Notes under the pieces: model-generated
Seen by the model: only the letters and a program-made list of their open reading frames with translations
Told to the model about the DNA's origin: nothing
Database searches by the model: none
Shown here: in pieces, positions 1-4,820 of the stretch
Numbering within the stretch: position 1 is the stretch's first letter
Layout of the letters: each line of letters begins with the position of its first letter
Origin: CAYGBW01 sp964348185
Lineage (GTDB): Bacteria; Desulfobacterota; BSN033; WVXP01
Direction of reading: 5' to 3'
Assembly (NCBI GenBank): GCA_964348185.1
Contig: CAYGBW010000122.1
Span: 1-10,279 of the forward strand
Length of the DNA stretch: 10,279 nt
Made by a program: the position numbers and the translations under genes

Positions 1-71
1 GCACCCGAGATGCTCTTCTGGACTATATAGAGCAGGATCTCGATGATAAGTGGCAAATTCCCTGTGTATGA
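1..71 (+). CDS. C-terminal end of an unidentified protein (partial)
   Basis: The third frame is open from the window edge and ends at a TGA at 69-71. The visible tail reads TRDALLDYIEQDLDDKWQIP followed by CV. It is acidic and probably helical, and reads like a genuine protein end; the other two plus frames stop earlier, at 28-30 and 44-46. The TGA overlaps an ATG at 68 (ATGA) that opens only 14 codons, which I do not call a gene. The DUF4197 gene starts 58 bases downstream on the same strand, so the two could be cotranscribed. With 22 residues visible no family can be assigned, and the call rests only on frame openness and composition. Confidence 0.4.
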   Translation, partial: TRDALLDYIEQDLDDKWQIPCV

Positions 72-116
72 GCTCGGATAGAAATGGCGAGGAGATAAAC
101 GATGTGGGATAGAGGA

Positions 117-123
117 AAGGAGG
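117..123 (+). promoter_or_regulatory. Strong ribosome binding site of the DUF4197 gene
   Basis: AAGGAGG lies six bases before the ATG at 130, a near-perfect Shine-Dalgarno sequence at good spacing. It fixes the start of the DUF4197 gene and predicts efficient translation. Confidence 0.8.
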
Positions 124-129
124 ACCGCC

Positions 130-873
130 ATGAAGGGACAGTTAGGGTTCGCCGTAATACTCGTGATGGCATTAGGCCTCATGCATGACCCCGTGGCCGG
201 TATCGGGCTCGATGATATCCTCAAGAGCATCAAGAAAACAATCGGGGGAGGGGAGCTTTCTGACAGCAAGATCATCGAGGGACTCAAGGAGGCCCTCAGG
301 ATCGGGACGGGGAATGCCGTGGCGACCGTCTCCCGGGTGAACGGGTACTACAAGAATCCCACCATCCGTATCCCCCTACCCGAGACGGTCCAGAAGGTCG
401 AAAGGATCCTTCGGGTCGCTGGATTTGGTTCCCAGGTGGACGCCTTCGAGCTGAGCATGAACCGGGCGGCCGAGCGTGCGGCTCCTGAGGCCACCTCATT
501 GTTCATAGACGCGATCAAGGAGATGACCTTTTCCGATGCACGGGAAATACTTCAAGGGCGCGACAATGAGGCTACCCTCTACTTCGAGGACAAAACGCGC
601 GGTCGACTCTATACCCTCTTCAGGCCCATCGTCCATTCGGCCATGTCCGAGGTGGGCGTCACCCGCCTGTATCAGGAGCTAAATGAAATGGTGCGCACCA
701 TTCCCTTTGCCGAGAGTATCCGTTTCGACCTAGATGAATACGTGACCGATAAGGGACTGGATGGTCTTTTTTTCATGGTGGGGGAGGAGGAGCGAAAGAT
801 CCGCCAGGACCCGGCGGCCCGGGTGACCGATCTTCTTAAGAAAGTATTTGGGAAGGGGTCGGCTGGAGATTAG
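130..873 (+). CDS. Exported DUF4197 domain-containing protein
   Basis: A 247-residue protein matching the DUF4197 family from memory of its pattern: an N-terminal GLDDILKSIKKT segment, then EGLKEALRIGTGNAV near residues 50-64, YYKNPTIRIPLPE near 73-85, and a long helical remainder with ALxxF/TDLLKKVFG-like helices at the end. Residues 1-24 form a signal peptide (short basic start, hydrophobic FAVILVMALGL, then a likely VAG cleavage site), so it should be periplasmic. The function of the family is unknown; members are usually 220-260 residues, so this one appears complete. The start is set by a strong ribosome binding site. No transmembrane segment follows the signal peptide and no catalytic motif is visible. 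It sits 138 bp before the cyclase gene on the same strand, separated by two hairpins, so an operon is not certain. Confidence 0.85.
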   Translation: MKGQLGFAVILVMALGLMHDPVAGIGLDDILKSIKKTIGGGELSDSKIIEGLKEALRIGTGNAVATVSRVNGYYKNPTIRIPLPETVQKVERILRVAGFGSQVDAFELSMNRAAERAAPEATSLFIDAIKEMTFSDAREILQGRDNEATLYFEDKTRGRLYTLFRPIVHSAMSEVGVTRLYQELNEMVRTIPFAESIRFDLDEYVTDKGLDGLFFMVGEEERKIRQDPAARVTDLLKKVFGKGSAGD

Positions 874-914
874 GCCGTTCGTCGATATCTAAGATCAGGG
901 TCTTCGGTGAAGCT

Positions 915-965
915 CCCCGCTCACAGGGCGGGGCATCCTGGCGAAGGCGAGTGAATGGTCGCCAG
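915..965. repeat. Two adjacent hairpins in the DUF4197-cyclase gap
   Basis: Two perfect inverted repeats lie side by side in a 138-bp gap. The first is CCCCGC (915-920) with GCGGGG (928-933) and a 7-base loop. The second is CTGGCGA (938-944) with TCGCCAG (959-965) and a 14-base loop. Neither is followed by a T-run, so they do not look like intrinsic terminators. The first, with its AAGCTCCCCGC flank, resembles the GC-rich imperfect hairpins at the ends of IS200/IS605-type elements. A REP-like element or a leader structure for the downstream cyclase gene are alternatives. No transposase gene is nearby. Confidence 0.5.
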
Positions 966-1011
966 CACCGGGTGAACGAACGAGTACCGCCTTCCATGGG
1001 CAGGTGACCCC

Positions 1012-1707
1012 GTGAAGAAGTACGTTGAATTGAATCACGTGCTCGAAGACGGAATGGCAATATATCCCGGCTTTCCACGACCGGTGATCGGGGCCTTCAT
1101 GGACCACGCACAGTCCCGGGCGTGTTACGAGGGTAAGGCGGAATTCTATATTGGTCGCGTGAACATGATCTGCAGTATTGGCACCTATCTCGATAGCCCC
1201 TTTCATCGCTATCCTGATCGGGAAGACCTCAGTCAGCTTCCCCTTGAAATGGTGGCGGGGGTTCCCGGAATCGTTCTGGATGGGGTAATGTCGTCACATC
1301 GTTCCATTACGGTCGACTGTGGAGAGTCTGAGGCAAGGGACCGGGCTGTACTTGTCAGAACCGGATGGGATCAGCGATGGGGATCAAAAGACTACTGGGA
1401 GCCTGGGCCATACCTTGCAGACGATTTCGTTGACCTTTTGATACAGGCCGAGGCAAAGCTGGTGGGAGTTGATTTCGCGAACGTTGACAACACCACTGAC
1501 CCGGCCCGGCCCGCACATACCCGGCTTCTTGCTTCGGACATTCTCATCGTCGAGCATCTGTGCAATCTATCGGCTCTTCCTCGGACCGGCTTTAGATTCT
1601 TTGTCGTCCCTCCCCGGATTGTCCGGGGTGCCTCCTTTCCCGTGCGGGCTTTCGCAGAGCTCGAGACTCAGCCCAGAAGAATGAGACCGCCAAAACGGGA
1701 GACTTAG
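1012..1707 (+). CDS. Cyclase family protein (kynurenine formamidase/cyclase superfamily), variant metal site
   Basis: A 231-residue protein of the Cyclase family (PF04199 type), which contains metal-dependent hydrolases such as KynB arylformamidase and isatin hydrolase. The family signature HxGTHxDxPxH appears at residues 55-65 as SIGTYLDSPFH. The Asp61 and the final His65 are kept, but the first His is Ser55 and the His of GTH is Tyr59. The second conserved block, His169 followed by ASDILIVEHLCNL with Glu181, is present. Length is normal for the family (about 200-260). It starts with GTG, chosen because AGGTGA at 1002-1007 precedes it and the family begins with a short strand like KKYVELNHVLEDGM. 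No signal peptide is seen, so it is cytoplasmic. The substrate cannot be inferred: no kynurenine-pathway genes are visible. The tail (PRRMRPPKRET) is basic and probably disordered. Confidence 0.8.
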   Translation: MKKYVELNHVLEDGMAIYPGFPRPVIGAFMDHAQSRACYEGKAEFYIGRVNMICSIGTYLDSPFHRYPDREDLSQLPLEMVAGVPGIVLDGVMSSHRSITVDCGESEARDRAVLVRTGWDQRWGSKDYWEPGPYLADDFVDLLIQAEAKLVGVDFANVDNTTDPARPAHTRLLASDILIVEHLCNLSALPRTGFRFFVVPPRIVRGASFPVRAFAELETQPRRMRPPKRET

Positions 1708-1831
1708 GAAACCGACGATTCCTATGGGTTTGGAAAACTGGCGAGGGGATGGGTTGTGTACCCCATCTGACGAAGGGTGCGGAGTCTCACGGGATTCATC
1801 TTCATCTCTTGCTGGGGAGAGAGAGGCTTCT

Positions 1832-2911
1832 CTAGAACCTTGAAAACCATTGTACAAAGCCTGTGGGCTGGCTCTTCCCACCCCATACGACCCGGTTTCT
1901 TCCCTGGGCTTTGGCCCGATAGAGGGCTTTGTCCGCCGAAGAGATCAAACCATCAACCGTGTCGATGTCTTTCCCGGTGGTGCTGACACCGATGCTGACG
2001 GTGACCCTCCGTGTTTCCTCCCCATCGGGCAAGTGATCGTTTTCCACGGTGGCTCGGATTGTTTCCGCAATCCCTTGTGCCTCATGGCGGTCGGTGTCTG
2101 GCAATATGATCGCAAATTCCTCCCCACCATAGCGGGCCACAACATCCTCTCTCCGAGAACTGGATTTCAAAACATGACCGATCTTCTTGAGCACGAGGTC
2201 CCCGGTCATATGGCCATGATTGTCGTTAAACGCTTTGAAATGATCGATATCGATCATGAGAAGGGAGAGTGGGGTGGACCATTTCTTTCCCTCGGCGAGT
2301 TTTTCATACATCTGATCCATGAAATAGCGATGGTTAAAGACCTCGGTCAGACCATCGGTTATCGCGAGTAACTCGAGGCGGTTGTTCGCCTCGCGCAGTT
2401 TTTCGGATGTCGTGTCCAGCTCATTGCCGATTTCTTTGTACAGGCGTTTGATGCGGTCGAGATCTTCCATAGAGGCTTCGAGTTCCCTGCTCTTTCGCTT
2501 GAGTTCATCCCTGGCCTTTTGCAACGCTCTTTCCCCCTCTTGGTATCGAAGGTGAGCGTCCCGTTCAAGAACGATTCGGTTTAGCCGGAATTCCGCCTCC
2601 TCTATCCCGAAGGGCTTGGACAAAAAATCTGACATACCCGGTTTGAAGTGTCCCACAAACTCTTCAAGGGAATGGCCTGTAAAGATGAAAGAGATGTCTG
2701 GATTGAGGCCCTGAGCAGTTGCTATCTGTACGGGTTGAAAAAGAGAAGTCCCGGCGATGACAACGGTCCACGGTCCCTTTCTCAGATGTTTCTCTGCTTC
2801 CTGTGGGGCTGTCGCCACCGTGAATCTCCAGCCCAGCCGTTCCATCAACTCTGAAAAAACGCAGGTTGAATGCTCTTCCCCATCAATGATGAGAACGTTC
2901 TCCCCTTTCAT
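1832..2911 (-). CDS. Diguanylate cyclase with degenerate receiver domain
   Basis: A 359-residue cytoplasmic protein that should make cyclic di-GMP from two GTP. Residues 1-118 have a receiver fold pattern, but the phosphoacceptor position after the third strand (TVVIAG, about residue 53) is Ala, not Asp. The acidic pair (D10, E12), the Thr78 and the Lys99 of the LSKPF segment remain. Residues 120-183 are a predicted coiled coil. The GGDEF domain spans about 184-343: metal-binding D221 in MIDIDHFK, active-site GGEEF at 262-266, and an intact RxxD inhibitory site (R253-D256) five residues before it. I chose the ATG at 2911 over the in-frame ATG at 2929 because GGAAGGA (2921-2927) lies nine bases before it, while 2929 has none. 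The gene is preceded by a sigma-54-like promoter and converges on the cyclase gene. Activity is probably controlled by dimerisation, partner binding or product inhibition, not phosphorylation. Confidence 0.92.
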   Translation of the reverse strand: MKGENVLIIDGEEHSTCVFSELMERLGWRFTVATAPQEAEKHLRKGPWTVVIAGTSLFQPVQIATAQGLNPDISFIFTGHSLEEFVGHFKPGMSDFLSKPFGIEEAEFRLNRIVLERDAHLRYQEGERALQKARDELKRKSRELEASMEDLDRIKRLYKEIGNELDTTSEKLREANNRLELLAITDGLTEVFNHRYFMDQMYEKLAEGKKWSTPLSLLMIDIDHFKAFNDNHGHMTGDLVLKKIGHVLKSSSRREDVVARYGGEEFAIILPDTDRHEAQGIAETIRATVENDHLPDGEETRRVTVSIGVSTTGKDIDTVDGLISSADKALYRAKAQGRNRVVWGGKSQPTGFVQWFSRF

Positions 2912-2959
2912 GGTCAGTGGTCCTTCCATCGGGAATCGAGCCGCCTCGTCCCATCCGAA

Positions 2960-2998
2960 GCCGGTAGCGCCAGAGAACGCAAACGCTGGTTTCCCGGC
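2960..2998 (-). promoter_or_regulatory. Possible structured 5' leader of the diguanylate cyclase gene
   Basis: In the predicted leader between the sigma-54-like promoter and the start codon, GCCGG and CCGGC (2994-2998 with 2960-2964) can form a closing stem. Inside it, CCAG/CTGG (2986-2989 with 2970-2973) or AGCG/CGCT (2984-2987 with 2966-2969) can pair, but these overlap and are mutually exclusive. Two alternative inner pairings could mean a switch, or merely GC-rich sequence. It does not match the GEMM (cyclic di-GMP) riboswitch pattern as I know it, nor another riboswitch that I recognise. Confidence 0.25.
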
Positions 2999-3065
2999 GC
3001 CGATGGGATTGTCTCGGCTTCTGCTCTATCGGGGGCTATCCTAAGGGGATGACAAATTGGCATCA

Positions 3066-3081
3066 AGCAAAGTTGATGCCA
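3066..3081 (-). promoter_or_regulatory. Sigma-54 (-24/-12) type promoter for the diguanylate cyclase gene
   Basis: On the minus strand TGGCATCAACTTTGCT matches the sigma-54 consensus TGGCACg-N4-TTGCw at every key position except one (T for C after TGGCA), with the exact GG-to-GC spacing. It predicts transcription starting near 3055 and a leader of about 144 bases. The element lies within a 9-bp perfect inverted repeat (TGGCATCAA at 3058-3066 and TTGATGCCA at 3073-3081, loop of six bases). Transcription would require an AAA+ activator, which is not encoded in this window. The hairpin alone could instead be an operator, so the call rests on the match and position. Confidence 0.6.
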
Positions 3082-3162
3082 GAAAAGTCACCGAGGTATT
3101 GAATTATTTCCCATTGATTTTGATCCGCTGGAAAACGCAGGCGGGGTGGGCCATTTTCTAGG

Positions 3163-3193
3163 AAAAAACTTGCGAGGGGCTACGCAAAAAGTT
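3163..3193 (-). terminator. Probable intrinsic terminator downstream of the radical SAM gene
   Basis: Read on the minus strand, TTGCG (3187-3183) and CGCAA (3174-3170) form a 5-bp stem around the loop TAGCCCCT. Three further pairs are possible after a bulge (AAC with GTT), and a run of six T (3168-3163) follows directly. The orientation fits termination of radical SAM transcription about 245 bases after its stop, and would insulate the diguanylate cyclase promoter. The short stem limits confidence. Because the site lies about 125 bases upstream of the predicted sigma-54 start, an activator-binding palindrome is an alternative. Confidence 0.4.
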
Positions 3194-3235
3194 GTCGTCG
3201 GCCCTTGGTCCTTCATCATCCTCCCGGGTGAGACG

Positions 3236-3428
3236 AGGAGTCAGGAGTCAGAATAGAGATAGAATCGCCCTCCCATCGATGAGGTAATCCCCATAGTCGA
3301 GACCTTGGAAGACCCTCAGGAGGTCGACAACCCCAAATGACGAACCGATGAGTCCTCCGTGAAACTTGAGGATCCCGAAGAATCCGTGTCCCCTGTCTTG
3401 TCATTCTGACTTCTGACTCCTGACTCCT
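3236..3428. mobile_element. MITE-like element with 18-bp perfect terminal inverted repeats
   Basis: AGGAGTCAGGAGTCAGAA at 3236-3253 is repeated as its exact reverse complement at 3411-3428. Each arm is built of GGAGTCA heptads, and the right arm carries an extra diverged unit inward (ATTCTGAC at 3403-3410). The whole unit is 193 bp with about 157 bp between the arms, too long for a simple terminator loop. No transposase fits inside. The right end lies ten bases beyond the stop codon of the radical SAM gene. Similar heptad-repeat elements are scattered in deltaproteobacterial and related genomes, as I recall. No clear target-site duplication could be identified by eye. Confidence 0.55.
3248..3400 (-). 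pseudogene. Coding-like fragment inside the MITE-like element (50 codons, no start codon)
   Basis: Between a TGA at 3401-3403 and a TGA at 3248-3250 the minus strand is open for 50 codons. The translation includes GHGFFGILKFHGGLIGSSFG and then VVDLLRVFQGLDYGDYLIDG, with mixed hydrophobic and polar residues and many G or C third positions, unlike a random frame. There is no ATG, GTG or TTG at a useful position and no ribosome binding site. It may be the remnant of a gene or a captured fragment between the inverted repeats. I recognise no family. An ATG-started frame overlapping this stretch in another frame has a much less protein-like composition. Confidence 0.25.
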
Positions 3429-3438
3429 GTTTCTAGAT

Positions 3439-4578
3439 TTACTGGGCCATCATGGACTTGATCGTTTCTTCAACCGTTCCGGCCCCCTGTTCCCTCAATT
3501 GGCGGATGGCCTGCTCAATCCTGAGGCGACCTTCCACGTCGTGAAGGTCGTCGAGGATGCGGTAGTGTCCGACTCGCCTGCCAACCTTGAAGATCAGTCT
3601 CTCCGAATCTGGAAGTGAGAGATAGCGGTCGATGATGGCCAGGAGCCGCTCCTTATCCTGAGGCAATCTGCCCGTCAGCTCTTCCAGAAGGTTGAGGATG
3701 TGGTCGCTGGCGAGGTGGCTCTGAATGCCTCTGAGATGTTCAATAAAGAGGCGAATCTCCCGAACTATGCTGTCATCATCAAGGAGTTCCATCTCCCCTG
3801 ACTGAACCTTTTCATGAAGGGGCATGTCAGGTCTGACACAGAGGGTGCGGAGGCGGATATAGTGCGGGTTGATCCGGTTGAGCACTCGGGCGGTCTCTAT
3901 GGCATGCTCCTGGGTCCATCTCCTTCCTCCCAGGCCTGGCATGACATATTCAGAGAGAGAGATCCCTGATTCTACGACCCTCCTGCCCGCCTCGACATGC
4001 TCCCTCGCCGTAACGCCTTTTTGAATGTATCGGAGAAGAGGATCGTAACCGGTTTCGAGACCCACGTGGACCCTGGACAGCCCGGCTCTGCGGAGGGCTT
4101 TGAGTTCTCCAACCGTCTTCTTGACCAGAATTTTTGCCCGGGCATAGCTCGTGATACGGCTTATCTGGGGAAACTTCTCCTTCAGGAATGTCAGGACCGC
4201 GACGAGATCTTCGGTCTTCATGACCAGGCTGTTTGCGTCCTGGATGAACGCCCGAGTGCCGCCGGAGTAAAGCCAATAGGCCACCGATCGATGGCTTTCT
4301 CCGTACCTGGAATACGGGTCATAGATGATTCTGATAACCTCATCATTGACTTCTCCGCCATGGCCGTTGCGCCAAGAGGTCGCTCGGATCTCATCGGCAA
4401 TGTCCCGGGCTTTCTGGACATCTTGCATGATTTCGTCGACTGCTCGGATCTGGAATTTCTGCCCCTTGTATGTGTGGCAGAATTCGCATCGGTTCCACGG
4501 ACAGTTTCGCGTGGCTCGGATCAGGAGGCTCCCCGCCTCGCTTGGAGGACGAATCGGTCCCTGTTCGAATTCAAACAT
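3439..4578 (-). CDS. Radical SAM protein (Elp3/MiaB/NifB-type domain), function unknown
   Basis: A 379-residue cytoplasmic protein expected to bind a 4Fe-4S cluster and cleave S-adenosylmethionine. The cluster motif is NCPWNRCEFCHTYKG, with Cys26, Cys31 and Cys34, giving CX4CX2C spacing instead of the textbook CX3CX2C. A subset of COG1032-like proteins with a CPWNRC motif has this spacing. Further family-like segments are the YSGGTRAFIQDANS region (104-117), SRITSYARAKIL (140-151), HVGLETGYDPLLRYIQKGV (171-189) and EYVMPGLGG (210-218). The C-terminal 130 residues are helical. No B12-binding or TRAM domain is seen. The ATG at 4578 was chosen because GGGAGAG lies just upstream and the conserved start LLIRATRNCPW follows soon; the frame stays open about 130 codons further upstream, but that part is not protein-like and overlaps the divergent transglycosylase gene. 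The substrate is unknown. Confidence 0.85.
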   Translation of the reverse strand: MFEFEQGPIRPPSEAGSLLIRATRNCPWNRCEFCHTYKGQKFQIRAVDEIMQDVQKARDIADEIRATSWRNGHGGEVNDEVIRIIYDPYSRYGESHRSVAYWLYSGGTRAFIQDANSLVMKTEDLVAVLTFLKEKFPQISRITSYARAKILVKKTVGELKALRRAGLSRVHVGLETGYDPLLRYIQKGVTAREHVEAGRRVVESGISLSEYVMPGLGGRRWTQEHAIETARVLNRINPHYIRLRTLCVRPDMPLHEKVQSGEMELLDDDSIVREIRLFIEHLRGIQSHLASDHILNLLEELTGRLPQDKERLLAIIDRYLSLPDSERLIFKVGRRVGHYRILDDLHDVEGRLRIEQAIRQLREQGAGTVEETIKSMMAQ

Positions 4579-4583
4579 ATCAT

Positions 4584-4608
4584 CTCTCCCGAGTGATACA
4601 TCATACCA
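4584..4608 (-). promoter_or_regulatory. Extended -10 promoter and ribosome binding site of the radical SAM gene
   Basis: On the minus strand TGGTATGAT (4608-4600) is an extended -10 element: TGn followed by TATGAT, five of six matches to TATAAT. No good -35 is seen, as is common for extended -10 promoters. The start would fall near 4593. GGGAGAG (4590-4584) follows as ribosome binding site, five bases before the ATG at 4578. The implied leader is only about 15 bases. Confidence 0.4.
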
Positions 4609-4790
4609 TGGGAAAAGGGTCTTTTTCACCCTCATCCGACTTTGGAAGCCGACTGATGGAGAAAAGAGGCGCTTAATGGTATGCTTTGGTCCCAAAATTG
4701 CAGAAACCGTTCTCGGAGCATACATTTTTGTCCCTGATATCCCGACCATAGTCTCCAGGCCAGAAATTGAACACTTGTGTGGAAAAAGCC

Positions 4791-4820
4791 TTGACTCACA
4801 CACAGTTCCAGTGATATGAA
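4791..4820 (+). promoter_or_regulatory. Sigma-70-type promoter of the lytic transglycosylase gene
   Basis: TTGACT (4791-4796, five of six to TTGACA) is followed after 18 bases by TATGAA (4815-4820, four of six), preceded by TGA as an extended -10. The predicted start is near 4827, which is downstream of the first ATG at 4816. If this promoter is the one used, translation must start at the in-frame ATG at 4831 or the GTG at 4843. Confidence 0.4.

Larger units (their letters stand above)
2912..3438. other. 527-bp intergenic region with several elements
   Basis: No complete gene is seen between the diguanylate cyclase and the radical SAM gene. From the cyclase gene outward the region holds a GC-rich inverted-repeat leader (2960-2998), a sigma-54-like promoter (3066-3081), a probable intrinsic terminator (3163-3193) and a MITE-like element (3236-3428). 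The remaining stretches, 3000-3055 and 3082-3162, show no further structure that I can support. Confidence 0.7.

Noticed and set aside
836..1206. Minus-strand frames spanning the DUF4197-cyclase gap
   Set aside because: They run into both flanking genes in antisense and have no ribosome binding site or recognisable domain.
1742..1770. GATGGG/CCCATC hairpin between the convergent cyclase and diguanylate cyclase genes as a bidirectional terminator
   Set aside because: The stem is six pairs and no T-run follows on either strand, so the evidence is too weak.
1850..2371. 173-residue plus-strand frame opposite the diguanylate cyclase
   Set aside because: It is antisense to the conserved GGDEF domain, and its composition reflects the opposite strand.
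3216..3404. 62-residue ATG-started minus-strand frame across the MITE-like element
   Set aside because: It runs out through the left inverted repeat, is Arg/Pro/Ser-rich, and has a less protein-like composition than the overlapping startless frame.
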